From MFD04580-c1 sp963702995 (GTDB taxonomy: Bacteria > Planctomycetota > Phycisphaerae > Tepidisphaerales > Tepidisphaeraceae), in the NCBI GenBank assembly GCA_963702995.1, contig OY969783.1, forward strand, positions 1,674,001 to 1,738,000: a DNA stretch of 64,000 nucleotides, in the 5' to 3' direction. The translations under genes were made by a program, and so were the position numbers. Numbering within the stretch: position 1 is the stretch's first letter; each line of letters begins with the position of its first letter. The notes under the pieces are model-generated. The model saw only the letters and a list, made by a program, of their open reading frames with translations. It was not told where the DNA came from and did no database searches. Of this stretch, positions 56,520-64,000 are shown piece by piece.

Positions 56520-57648
56520 ATGCCGAATCCTGAACCGATCGCGGAGCGGATCCTGGTCGTCCAGCCGGGCTGGGTGGGCGACGCCGTCATGGCCACGCCC
56601 ACGCTCCGCGCCCTCCGCGAGATGTACCCCGACGCCCGGATCAGCTACCTGATGAAGCGGTACGTGAAGCCGGTCTATGCCGGCATGCCGTGGGCGGACA
56701 AGCTGATCACCTATCGCACCGGGAAGACCCGCGCCAAAGCGGGCACCGGCAAGTTCTTCGATCTCGCGGCGCGGCTGCGCGGCCCGGTTTGATATGGCCG
56801 TCCTGCTCCCCAATAGCTTCAAGTCGGCGCTCGTTTGCAAGATGGCGGGGATCAAGCGGGTGGTTGGGTACGAACGCGACGGCCGCAGTTTCCTGCTGAC
56901 GGACAAGCTCCTGCCGCCGAAGGAATCGGGCCGATACGTCCCCTCGCCGATCGTCAAGTATTACCTCGGGCTGGCGCACTATCTTGGTTCCAACGCCCGC
57001 GACCTTCGTCTGGAGTTGTTCGTCACCCCCGGCGAGGCGCGCGACGCCCGCGAGGTGTTGCAACGATCCGGGCTCGACCCCGAAACCCAGCGGCCGGCGT
57101 CGCACGGCGGGTCGCCGCTGATCGTCCTGAACCCCGGCGCCGCGTTTGGCGCCGCCAAGTGCTGGAGGCCCGAATCCTTCGCCGCGCTGGCCGATCGATT
57201 TATGGACGAGCTGGGCGCGACGGTCCTCCTGTCGGCCGCCCCGAAAGAGCGGCCGATCGTCGAGGCGATCAAGCGGCATATGCGCCGCGCCCCGGTTGAC
57301 CTGTCAAACAAGGGGATGACGCTCGGCTCGCTGAAGGAGATCGTCCGCCGCTGCGACCTGATGGTGACCAACGACACCGGCCCGCGCCACATCGCGGCCG
57401 CCTTCGGCGTGCCCGTGGTCACGATCTTCGGCCCGACCCACCCCGAGTGGACCGAAATCTACTACGCCAAGGAGCGCCAGGTCTCCATCCCCGTCTTCTG
57501 CGGCCCCTGCCAGAAGAAGATCTGCCCGCTCGACCACCGCTGCATGACCGGCGTCACCCCCGACATGGTGTGGGCCACGTCGATGGAGCTCCTCCGCGAC
57601 CGACCAGCCGATGCACCGAGCATGGCGGGAACGGCTGACGCCGTTTAA
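56520..57648 (+). CDS. Glycosyltransferase family 9 (heptosyltransferase II type), one frameshift
   Basis: N-terminal part ILVVQPGWVGDAVMATPTLR and YPDARISYLMKRYVKPVYAG. The frame shifts near 56789, and MAVLLPNSFKSALVCKMAGI continues. Then VGYERDGRSFLLTDKLLPPK, LIVLNPGAAFGAAKCWRPES and the nucleotide-sugar site LMVTNDTGPRHIAAAFGVPV, followed by TIFGPTHPEWTEIYY. A cluster CGPCQKKICPLDHRCM near the C-terminus matches WaaF relatives. About 376 residues. In WaaF this reaction adds heptose to the lipopolysaccharide core; here the acceptor is unknown. Confidence 0.87.
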
Positions 57649-57655
57649 GAACGGC

Positions 57656-57794
57656 AAAGAAGAAAATCCGAAGCACGAAATCTCAAGGAAATCCGAAAAA
57701 GTCAAAGCAGAAAAACGCTCAATCTGACTCGATCCAATTGCTCCCTTTCTTCTTTTGTATTCCTTCGGACTTCGTGCTTCGAATTTTCTTCTTT
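57656..57794. repeat. AATCCGAA-arm inverted repeat, copy 4
   Basis: AAGAAGAAAATCCGAAGCAC (from 57656) pairs with GTGCTTCGAATTTTCTTCTT (to 57794). It fills the gap between the GT9 gene and the next gene, and the right arm abuts the downstream start codon. Confidence 0.8.
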
Positions 57795-57796
57795 TC

Positions 57797-58378
57797 ATGC
57801 CCGAAGGAACCATGTCCGGCTACTACGCGAACATCACCCTTTCCGGCCCGGGGCAGGCTGAAGTCGCCGCGTGGCTGAAGGACGCTGGCGAAGCGGCATT
57901 TGTCTCGCCCGTCGTCAAAGGCGCGCTGGTCGTCTTTCATCAGGACCTGTCGGCCCAGGAGGACCTGGCGCGACGCCTGTCGGCGGCTTTCCATTGCCCC
58001 GCCCTGCTGGTGATGGACTACGGCGGCGCGATCCTCCTCTACCAGCTCTACGTCAACGGCGACGCGGCCGACGCCTACGTCTCCACTCCCCACGACGACC
58101 TCGACACCGGCGGCGAGCCTGTCCCCGAGGGCGACCCGGCGAAGATCTGCGCCGTCTTCGGCATGGAGCACAAGCTCGCGACTGTCGACCGCATCCTCCG
58201 CCGCCCCACCGACCCCACCCGCGGCTACGCCCTCGCCGTCAACCGCCACGGCGAACTCGCCAAGGCCCTCGGCCTCCCCCTCTTCGCCGCCGGCGCGGGT
58301 TACGGTTCCATCGAGTTGGGCGAGTTGCCCGAAGGGCCGGGGTTTGATCCGCGGGAGATGATGCAGATCGGGAGCTGA
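57797..58378 (+). CDS. Protein of unknown function (about 193 aa)
   Basis: Start at 57797 (MPEGTMSGYYAN) or at the second ATG, 57812, which has GAAGGA just before it. Soluble, acidic, with alternating strands and helices: YYANITLSGPGQAEVAAWLK, GALVVFHQDLSAQEDLARRL, DYGGAILLYQLYVNGDAADA, GDPAKICAVFGMEHKLATVD. Codon use and the GC-rich third positions match the host, unlike the genes that follow. No family recognised. It marks the left edge of the lower-GC operon at 58.6-61.7 kb. Confidence 0.7.
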   Translation: MPEGTMSGYYANITLSGPGQAEVAAWLKDAGEAAFVSPVVKGALVVFHQDLSAQEDLARRLSAAFHCPALLVMDYGGAILLYQLYVNGDAADAYVSTPHDDLDTGGEPVPEGDPAKICAVFGMEHKLATVDRILRRPTDPTRGYALAVNRHGELAKALGLPLFAAGAGYGSIELGELPEGPGFDPREMMQIGS

Positions 58379-58622
58379 CTTTGACATCCTACCGCTTTGA
58401 GTACGGCCTATTTCGAAACTGGCGCGTTTTTAGGCCTTTACGCCTGCTTTTCACGCAGAGTTTGGCTTAGAATAGGCCTCCTCGATCCAAAGGATTATCG
58501 TCTGTCTCCTCTGATCGATTTTGTCGAAGGTTGCGGGACGCCTTACTCGTTAACCCGCAGCTGGGAGACCGCTAGTTCTGCGACCTGCGGACAGTTAAGC
58601 TTTGTACGACGAAAGGGAAAAA

Positions 58623-59249
58623 ATGACTCGACCCGTCCAGCCTGTGCGGATTTCCAAACAATCCCTGCTGCTTTTACTTCTCGGGCTAGAGGATGGCAAG
58701 GCGTCCGTCGCAGGTATAGGGGGAATCACCCGGCTCCAGAAACTTCTCTTTCTCTTGTGGAAGGAGGCGGGCATCAACGAGATTGAAGCCGGCTTCGAGT
58801 TCAAGCCTTATAAAGCTGGTCCTTATTCTCGTAAATTATATAATGAGCTTGAACTTCTTGAAAACCTCAACTTCATTCGGAGCGATGTTGAAGGTGACGC
58901 CACCGAGCCAGAGGCAGCAGAGATCGAGTCCCTGTCGTTCGATCAACTATTAGGGGAGGACGCAGATGCGTTCAAAGATGTGCCTAGCCGCGACGCCTCG
59001 ATGACTGCTGACTCGTTCGAGGAGCGTCGATTCAGCCTGACGGAAAAGGGACTGCAAGTTGTCAATCAACTGTTGTCTCAACCCGGCAACAGGCCTTTCG
59101 TTGATGGCATCCGGCGGATAAAATCAAAATTTGCAGACTATTCGCTTCAGGATCTGTTGTACCACGTCTACACTAAATATGAATCAGGCGGCTGGACAAG
59201 CGAATCCGAGATTCGCGACAAAGTGTTGAGAAAGGGCGCATTGAAGTGA
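58623..59249 (+). CDS. Operon gene A: YwgA/SocA-like predicted regulator or antitoxin-type protein
   Basis: 208 residues from ATG 58623, with AAAGGG upstream (a TTG at 58602 is the alternative). The conserved-looking part is GITRLQKLLFLLWKEAGINE followed by FEFKPYKAGPYSRKLYNELE. This matches the pattern of a short winged-helix-like domain ('RLQKLLYLL ... F..YKYGPYS..L..DL..L') shared by YwgA and the DUF4065/SocA proteins. A charged linker follows, then FSLTEKGLQVVNQLLSQPGN. First gene of five overlapping genes with visibly lower GC than the flanks. The stop overlaps the next start (GTGA). The upstream gap 58379-58622 has a TAGAAT (58468-58473) as a possible -10. Confidence 0.55.
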   Translation: MTRPVQPVRISKQSLLLLLLGLEDGKASVAGIGGITRLQKLLFLLWKEAGINEIEAGFEFKPYKAGPYSRKLYNELELLENLNFIRSDVEGDATEPEAAEIESLSFDQLLGEDADAFKDVPSRDASMTADSFEERRFSLTEKGLQVVNQLLSQPGNRPFVDGIRRIKSKFADYSLQDLLYHVYTKYESGGWTSESEIRDKVLRKGALK

Positions 59250-59608
59250 GTGCTGACCTTGTCGCAATAAGCCTCACAATCCATGGAACCGTCGGCGCGG
59301 GAGCGCTGCTCGCGATCTGGAAACTCGGAGGTGAATCGAAGTTTGGGACAGAAAAGATCGCTGACCTTCATACGCTTCGGCCGAAAGTCTTGAAAGCAAC
59401 CGTGACCGCCGTCGAACTCGCGCTGAATCCAATTCTAACGGTGGGGATGCATGTCGAAGCATACGAGATGGACGAAGACGGAAACCCAAAACCCAAGCCG
59501 GCGCGCTTAAGCGTAGACGGAAAGGAAGCACTCACGAATGCGATTCGCGACTTTGTGAAGGCGCAGTCGGCAGCATTGGTTGAACCTGTGCCGCCTCAGA
59601 GCACTTGA
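59246..59608 (+). CDS. Operon gene B: small protein of unknown function (120 aa)
   Basis: GTG start at 59246 overlaps the stop of gene A. The N-terminus LVAISLTIHGTVGAGALLAI is hydrophobic and may be a membrane segment. The rest is soluble: LHTLRPKVLKATVTAVELAL, GMHVEAYEMDEDGNPKPKPA and EALTNAIRDFVKAQSAALVE. No family recognised. Overlaps gene C by 29 bases. The position in a tightly coupled operon is the main evidence that it is real. Confidence 0.55.
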   Translation: MSADLVAISLTIHGTVGAGALLAIWKLGGESKFGTEKIADLHTLRPKVLKATVTAVELALNPILTVGMHVEAYEMDEDGNPKPKPARLSVDGKEALTNAIRDFVKAQSAALVEPVPPQST

Positions 59609-59858
59609 TGAACGACTATCGCGATGCCTACGCCGCTTACGCTATCTTGTATCCTTCTTGGCGGTCTCCACCATTAGCTTTTGTGGCGGATTACTGGCCG
59701 CGAAATATGAATGGATCACGCTTACTGCGGGTTGGATACATGGTGTTGCATTCGGAATTGTCGTATTGCTAATCGCGTCCGTAGTAACATTTTTCTGTTA
59801 CGCTTTGATCACATCAAGTGAAGTCGATGAATTAAAGAGCCGCTATGTCGATTTATAA
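59580..59858 (+). CDS. Operon gene C: small two-helix membrane protein (92 aa)
   Basis: Two strong transmembrane helices, YLVSFLAVSTISFCGGLLAA and GVAFGIVVLLIASVVTFFCY, with a basic N-terminus (RLSRCLRRLRY) and an acidic cytoplasmic tail (SEVDELKSRYVDL). The start is uncertain: the TTG at 59580 overlaps gene B by 29 bases, and no nearby ATG exists in frame. Small two-helix proteins like this often act as effectors or anchors in defence operons, but nothing in the sequence proves that here. Confidence 0.5.
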   Translation: MNLCRLRALDERLSRCLRRLRYLVSFLAVSTISFCGGLLAAKYEWITLTAGWIHGVAFGIVVLLIASVVTFFCYALITSSEVDELKSRYVDL

Positions 59859-60267
59859 GACCGAGGCTGCGCTGCTTGACCCGGTGCGCGTTTCGATGCG
59901 CCGTAAAGGGTATCGCCTGCAACAGCCTGAGATGCAATTTTACGATTACCGAATCGACCTTTACGGATATGCTGCTTCGCTCGGCCGGACGATCGCGGTA
60001 GAGTTGAAGTTGACGAAGTGGATGCGCGCATTCGAACAGGCGATGGTCTATCAACTGTGCGCCGATTTTGTTTACATCGCGCTGCCGGAACGAGGCGCAC
60101 GTCTCGCAGACTTATCGCTGCTTGAGGCGAACGGAGTCGGTCTGATCTGCGTTCATTCCGGCCCGAGGTGCAAGATACTGCTTCCTGCGAAGCTGTCGTC
60201 GGTGATTGACGCGGAGTACCGCGAATTTTACGTTGGCCTTCTGAGCGAGCGATTCGCATGTCGGTAG
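59845..60267 (+). CDS. Operon gene D: PD-(D/E)XK-like nuclease-fold protein (140 aa)
   Basis: Contains the pattern of the restriction-endonuclease fold: Asp38 in YRIDLYGY, then Glu53-Leu-Lys55 in TIAVELKLTKW, and a following helix with Gln66 (FEQAMVYQLC). The strand-helix-strand continuation is DFVYIALPERGARL and GVGLICVHSG. The spacing suits a minimal PD-(D/E)XK core of about 140 residues, as in MmcB-like proteins. ATG at 59845 overlaps gene C by 14 bases; the stop overlaps gene E by 10. A DNA- or RNA-cutting or repair role is inferred from fold pattern only. Confidence 0.6.
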   Translation: MSIYKTEAALLDPVRVSMRRKGYRLQQPEMQFYDYRIDLYGYAASLGRTIAVELKLTKWMRAFEQAMVYQLCADFVYIALPERGARLADLSLLEANGVGLICVHSGPRCKILLPAKLSSVIDAEYREFYVGLLSERFACR

Positions 60268-61685
60268 TCACGCCCAAAGTCGTACTTCGTATCGGCTCAC
60301 ATGCCGAGAAGGAGTATTTCGAGAAACTTTCTTCGCAACTTGACGCGATCATGTTCGGCGGGAATCTTCTTGAGATCACTCCAACCGCGACAGCTAGCCT
60401 TCTAGCGCTGTTACGTGAGAAGCGGGGCATCAAAGGTGCGATCCCGTATTACCTTGATCCGATCACGTACTGTTTTGGCGCGTATATCGATCCGGAAACC
60501 GGCCAAAAGCGAAGCGACTTGCATGCGATTAAGTCAGAGCGAATCAATCGAAAAACGAAAAGTAAGTTCGTTGCGGTGAAAGACTCCTACATGTCGCTGG
60601 CAAGGCATCTAGGATCGGTGTTTGGGGACGCAGTGAGAGACGGTGATGTTTGTGCGGCGATCAATCCCGCAAATATCGCCGGTGATAAGCGCGATGCATT
60701 CTGTAAAGGTGTCTTGGACTATCAAACTGACCGAATAGCGCAGGTCATCTCCGACGAAGTCCCCGCCGACGACGTTGTAATGGCCGCTGCATTCGACGGT
60801 ATTGGGCAACCCGCCGCGATCTTTGCGCCATATTTCTATGTGCATGAAAGCTGGGTACGGGAAGGCCTGCAGGTCGCTATGGACTTGGTGAAACGTTCGG
60901 TGTCGCTAGAAGACAAAGTTCCAGTCCATGCTGTGCTTTGTATTAACCACACGCTATTGAGCGATCGCGGCACAGTTGAGTTCATCAAGACGTCGCTTCC
61001 GGCCACGAAGGTCGCTGGTGTCTGGCTGTGGTTCGACGGATTCGATGAGTTTGAGTCGCCCCTTGACGAGATAGAGGCTGTTCGAGAATTAGTGGCGTGC
61101 TTAGCACAAAAAATGGAAGTATACAATTTGCACGGAGGTTATTACAGCTTGCTTCTTGCCCACGATGGGTTGACAGGCATTAGCCATGGTGTCGGTTACG
61201 GTGAGCGAAAGCCGGTTGCACAAGTTATTGGTGCCGCCGCGCCGACTGTACGGTACTACCTGCCCGCAATCAGGAGGCGCGCCGGAGTTCCCGACATTCA
61301 GAGATGTTTTCCTGATGCTCCAAACGGCGTCGGCATCAAAACTGCCGCTGACTTTTTTGAAATAATTTGTGATTGCACGATCTGCCGGGGTGTAATCGGC
61401 ACTGACGTAAAGCGATTTTCAAGGTTTGGGGAAATGCACCGCGCGAACGAGGAGTCAAAGCGCAATACGCAGACGGCCACAGCAGCGAAGATATGCCGCT
61501 TTCATTTTCTATTGAATCGAATGAAAGAGCGAGATATGGTTGCGTCGATTCCGCGGAACTATCGATCGACGCACATTACTACCGCCGCCGCGCCATGGCG
61601 CAATCTGTTTACGATGCGCAATTATTTGGGTCCATACGGAAGCGAAGGCTACATAGAGCGGTGGGCAAGAGCGTTTTCAATTTAG
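60258..61685 (+). CDS. Operon gene E: large protein with CXCX2C site, possibly tRNA-guanine-transglycosylase (DpdA)-like
   Basis: 475 residues, soluble. The C-terminal half has YNLHGGYYSLLLAHDGLTGI, then SHGVGYGERKPVAQVIG, a strand with VRYYLPAIRRR, and the metal site CDCTIC (Cys371, Cys373, Cys376) with candidate His394 or His416. CXCX2C plus a later His is the zinc site of tRNA-guanine transglycosylases and of their DNA-acting relatives (DpdA). Barrel-like strands with acidic ends occur earlier (AIPYYLDPITYCFGAYIDPE, VAGVWLWFDGFDEFESPLDE). I do not see a full TGT signature, so this is a structural guess. The preceding nuclease-like gene and the operon's foreign composition suit DNA modification or defence. 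Confidence 0.45.
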   Translation: MSVVTPKVVLRIGSHAEKEYFEKLSSQLDAIMFGGNLLEITPTATASLLALLREKRGIKGAIPYYLDPITYCFGAYIDPETGQKRSDLHAIKSERINRKTKSKFVAVKDSYMSLARHLGSVFGDAVRDGDVCAAINPANIAGDKRDAFCKGVLDYQTDRIAQVISDEVPADDVVMAAAFDGIGQPAAIFAPYFYVHESWVREGLQVAMDLVKRSVSLEDKVPVHAVLCINHTLLSDRGTVEFIKTSLPATKVAGVWLWFDGFDEFESPLDEIEAVRELVACLAQKMEVYNLHGGYYSLLLAHDGLTGISHGVGYGERKPVAQVIGAAAPTVRYYLPAIRRRAGVPDIQRCFPDAPNGVGIKTAADFFEIICDCTICRGVIGTDVKRFSRFGEMHRANEESKRNTQTATAAKICRFHFLLNRMKERDMVASIPRNYRSTHITTAAAPWRNLFTMRNYLGPYGSEGYIERWARAFSI

Positions 61686-61800
61686 AGCAATAGGTCACGG
61701 CCCCGTAAGCAAGTCATACTGTCGCTTCGAGTGCGCCGGCTCGGGTGGTAATTGCTGGACGTCACATCAGTGGTTCAGCCATGGAGCCCACACACATGCT

Positions 61801-61977
61801 AGACCTTAGCTGCCCGTGGTGAAACTAGCGCGGCCGCCGCTTGCGTCTTTCGCACGGGCTCTTCGTTGTCGAGACTTCGCGTATCTCTTCCAATACTCGT
61901 CGTCTCTCCGCCTCGATCTCGTGCGAAAGCCGCGGCGCGGCGACGCGCGGGAGTTTCACCACGGGCTGCTAGGGTCT
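61801..61977. repeat. Large imperfect palindrome downstream of the five-gene operon
   Basis: The left arm 61801-61855 and right arm 61921-61977 are inverted copies, roughly 80 percent alike. They include a perfect 15-bp block GCCCGTGGTGAAACT (61812-61826) against 61952-61966, outer ends AGACC(T/C)TAGC, and inner ends CTTTCGCAC against GTGCGAAAG. The loop is about 65 bases. There is no gene in 61686-62128. It could be a small mobile element, a structured RNA or a recombination site. Confidence 0.7.
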
Positions 61978-62128
61978 GCTACCGGCGCTATCACGCATTG
62001 CAACCTGGGAGTTTCGCAGCTCGCCACAAAGCCCCCGCCTTGCGTCCCGTGCGGCCGATTCGTAAAGTTCCGCGGGCCGTGGCGGGCGAATTCCGAACCG
62101 ACGACCGAACCCTCTGGCGTGTTGCGAC

Positions 62129-63481
62129 ATGACTGAAGCCTTCCCATCAAAATCTGGCAGCATCGGCGTTGCGCTTCTTGGGTGCGGCATCGTCGGGGGG
62201 GGCGTCATCAAAATCCTGGCCGAGCAGCGCGACCTCCTGTTGCTGCGGACGGGGCTTACGTTCTTGGTGAAGCATGTCGTCGTTCGGGATATCGCGCGGC
62301 ATGGGGCGGCCGAGCCGGGGTTGCCGTATACCACCGACGCGGCGGCCGCCATTGATGACCCGGCGGTGCAGATCGTCATTGAATTGATCGGCGGCACCAC
62401 GGCCGCGGGGGCGCTGGTGGAGCGGGCGCTGAGGCTGGGGAAGCCGGTCGTCACCGCCAACAAGAGCCTTCTGGCCGAGCGCGGGCCGGATCTGTTCGCG
62501 CTCGCCCGTAAGAGCGGGGCGTGCATCGCCTTCGAGGCCAGCGCCGGCGGCGGGATTCCGATTATCGAGGCGCTGTCGCGCGGGTTGATCGCCAATCGGA
62601 TCGATGCGCTGGTTGGGATCGTGAACGGCACGTGCAACGTGATCCTGACACGCATGACGCGCAACGGGTGGGGATATCCCGAGGCGCTGGAGGAGGCGCA
62701 GAAGCTGGGGTACGCCGAGGCCGACCCGTCGCTCGATGTCTCCGGGCGCGACGCGGCGCAGAAGCTGGCGCTGCTGGCGGGCCTGGCTTTCAATGCCCGG
62801 GTACGTGAGTCGGACATCGCCGTGGAAGGGATCGAGCATCTTCAGCCGGCCGATATCGCCTTCGCGGGGAACCTGGGGTACGTGATCAAGCTTTTGGCGA
62901 TCGCGGAGCGCGACTCCGGCGGCCGCCTGGGGTTGCGGGTGCATCCGACGCTGGTTCATAAGACCGACGTGCTGGCCGAGGTGAGCGGCGGGTTCAATGC
63001 GATCTCGGTTTACGGGCATGCGGTCGGGCACGCGCTGTTCTACGGCCGCGGCGCGGGGCGGATGCCGACGGCGAGCGCGGTGGTGGCCGACCTGGTGGCG
63101 ACGGCCACGGGGATCGCGCCGCTGACGTTCAAGCGGCTGAACATTTTCCCCGACTCGGCCGCCCCGGCGCGGGTGCTGCCGGCGGACGAGGTGACCAGCC
63201 GCTATTACCTGCGGCTCATGGTGCGCGACCAGCCGGGCGTGATGGGGCAGGTGAGCAACATTTTGGGCGACCACAAGATCAGCCTGTCGGCGATCCTCCA
63301 GCCTGAGACCGCCGACGGCGCGACGCCCGGCCCGACAGTCCCGGTCGTCATCACCACCCACCGCGCCCAGGGCGGCCCGATGCGAGCGTCGCTGAAAGCG
63401 ATCGACGCGCTGGCGGCCGTCGCCAAGCCGACGGTCTGCCTGCGGGTGATCGACCATCCGAAAGAGTTCGCCCAGACCTGA
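62129..63481 (+). CDS. hom: Homoserine dehydrogenase with C-terminal ACT domain
   Basis: Reduces aspartate semialdehyde to homoserine for threonine, methionine and isoleucine. NAD-binding GVALLGCGIVGGGVIKIL at the N-terminus, VVTANKSLLAERG, then the catalytic region FEASAGGGIPIIEALSRGLI and GIVNGTCNVILTRM, then EAQKLGYAEADPSLDVSGRD, which includes the catalytic Lys/Asp set. The last 90 residues form an ACT regulatory domain (YYLRLMVRDQPGVMGQVSNI), expected to sense threonine. 450 residues, standard for this class. Core-genome composition resumes here after the low-GC operon. Confidence 0.95.
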   Translation: MTEAFPSKSGSIGVALLGCGIVGGGVIKILAEQRDLLLLRTGLTFLVKHVVVRDIARHGAAEPGLPYTTDAAAAIDDPAVQIVIELIGGTTAAGALVERALRLGKPVVTANKSLLAERGPDLFALARKSGACIAFEASAGGGIPIIEALSRGLIANRIDALVGIVNGTCNVILTRMTRNGWGYPEALEEAQKLGYAEADPSLDVSGRDAAQKLALLAGLAFNARVRESDIAVEGIEHLQPADIAFAGNLGYVIKLLAIAERDSGGRLGLRVHPTLVHKTDVLAEVSGGFNAISVYGHAVGHALFYGRGAGRMPTASAVVADLVATATGIAPLTFKRLNIFPDSAAPARVLPADEVTSRYYLRLMVRDQPGVMGQVSNILGDHKISLSAILQPETADGATPGPTVPVVITTHRAQGGPMRASLKAIDALAAVAKPTVCLRVIDHPKEFAQT

Positions 63482-63639
63482 AGAGCGCGAATTCGGACGG
63501 AACGGATCACCAGCCGTGGCGCCTATAAATGAAGCGAACGCCAGGACGCCACTGAAGCCAAGCAGGAGCGCCAAGCATTGCAGAGGTCTTCCGCCATGCG
63601 GGGCGTTCGTTCCATTTCGCCGCGTATCGCGCGGCTCGA

Positions 63640-64000
63640 TCACATTTTGGGGGTCAGGGTCAGGACGAGGTAGAGCTGCTTGCCGTCGGCGGCCGGGGCG
63701 TCTGGGACGCCGGGCTTGCCCTGGGGCTGCGTTGTCTCCGGGCGGTCGGGGTCGAAGGTCATTCCGCCGACGAGGATGGGCTTCCCGAGCGGGATGCGTA
63801 CGGTCGTCGCAAGCTGCTGGGCCGTCACGTTGAGGCGGTCGAGCGATGCCGTCGCGTGCGAGATGATATCCGTGGAGGTTTGGTCACCGGAGGGTTGGGT
63901 CGTCGCGACAGCCCCCTTCCCACCCGATGTCAGGGAGATCGAAGGGCCCGGCTTTCCCCAGCCGCTGACGACAGAAAGCACTTCCACCACCGCCGAATCC
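63640..64000 (-). CDS. C-terminal part of a protein of unknown function (cut by window end)
   Basis: The frame is open to the right edge of the window. It encodes DRLNVTAQQLATTVRIPLGK and PILVGGMTFDPDRPETTQ, ending LYLVLTLTPKM. The strand pattern VRIPLGKPILVGG...LYLVLTLT resembles the C-terminal strands of secretin-type or pilus-assembly proteins, but too little is visible to assign it. Convergent with the homoserine dehydrogenase gene; a degenerate GCGCCAAG repeat lies in the 158-bp gap. Confidence 0.5.
   Translation of the reverse strand, partial: DSAVVEVLSVVSGWGKPGPSISLTSGGKGAVATTQPSGDQTSTDIISHATASLDRLNVTAQQLATTVRIPLGKPILVGGMTFDPDRPETTQPQGKPGVPDAPAADGKQLYLVLTLTPKM

Noticed and set aside
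59608..59772. 54-codon ATG frame (MNDYRDAYAAY...) overlapping operon gene C
   Set aside because: Starts attractively at a TGATG junction, but the competing frame encodes two clear membrane helices and links by overlap to the next gene.
61816..62136. Plus-strand open frame of 106 codons before hom
   Set aside because: Runs through the palindrome, has poor codon use and no protein-like pattern.
1..64000. tRNA or rRNA genes
   Set aside because: No cloverleaf with a 3' acceptor pattern or conserved rRNA segment was noticed by eye; a tRNAscan-SE run would be decisive.

Overview
The window is GC-rich chromosomal DNA. Gene content suggests a Planctomycetota bacterium, possibly of class Phycisphaerae. 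The grounds are polysaccharide-degrading enzymes (fucosidase, rhamnogalacturonan lyase), a CX4CH cytochrome-like protein of planctomycete type, unusual fusions (PHP-glycosyltransferase, FHA-rhomboid), a high load of dispersed palindromic repeats and few operons. This is inference from gene style; no rRNA or tRNA gene is present to confirm it.

Layout. 1-4.4 kb: polysaccharide degradation (GH29, PL4 with Fn3 domains). 5-9.4 kb: trpE, panB and an HtrA-like protease with a clear terminator. 9.7-13 kb: two proteins of unknown function and a methyltransferase. 13.3-18.4 kb: phosphoketolase and acetate kinase (phosphoketolase shunt) with a divergent Ca2+/H+ antiporter. 18.5-24 kb: a possible SPFH-like/propeller protein, then an accessory stretch of small genes (DUF4926/DUF6883 pair, truncated XRE regulator, broken REP-associated transposase) and a histidine kinase. 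24.4-30 kb: dut, ftsK and an XRE-ImmA/IrrE protease module. 30.3-34.3 kb: LOG protein, thyX, nadC, lipase. 34.7-42.1 kb: PHP-glycosyltransferase coupled to an MGDG-synthase-like glycosyltransferase, FHA-rhomboid, purK. 42.4-45 kb: tsaD and a C-terminal processing protease. 45.2-53.4 kb: a DevBCA/TolC-like export locus in which a TetR plus permease module is duplicated. 53.5-58.4 kb: hydrolase, PocR-GAF-SpoIIE phosphatase, GT9 glycosyltransferase and an unknown. 58.6-61.7 kb: a lower-GC, tightly overlapping five-gene operon of unknown function with a PD-(D/E)XK-like nuclease and a protein with a TGT-like zinc motif. This is the best candidate here for an undescribed, possibly defensive, system. 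62.1-64 kb: homoserine dehydrogenase and a partial gene.

Two global patterns matter. First, many conserved genes (trpE, ftsK, purK, phosphoketolase, TetR and others) are split by single-base frameshifts, mostly at G/C runs. This looks like an indel-prone assembly rather than mass pseudogene formation, so I annotate each as one gene and give the frameshift position. Second, several genes carry a near-consensus -10 hexamer only 6-9 bases before the start codon, which implies leaderless or nearly leaderless mRNAs. At least six families of dispersed inverted repeats sit between genes, and one sits inside tsaD.
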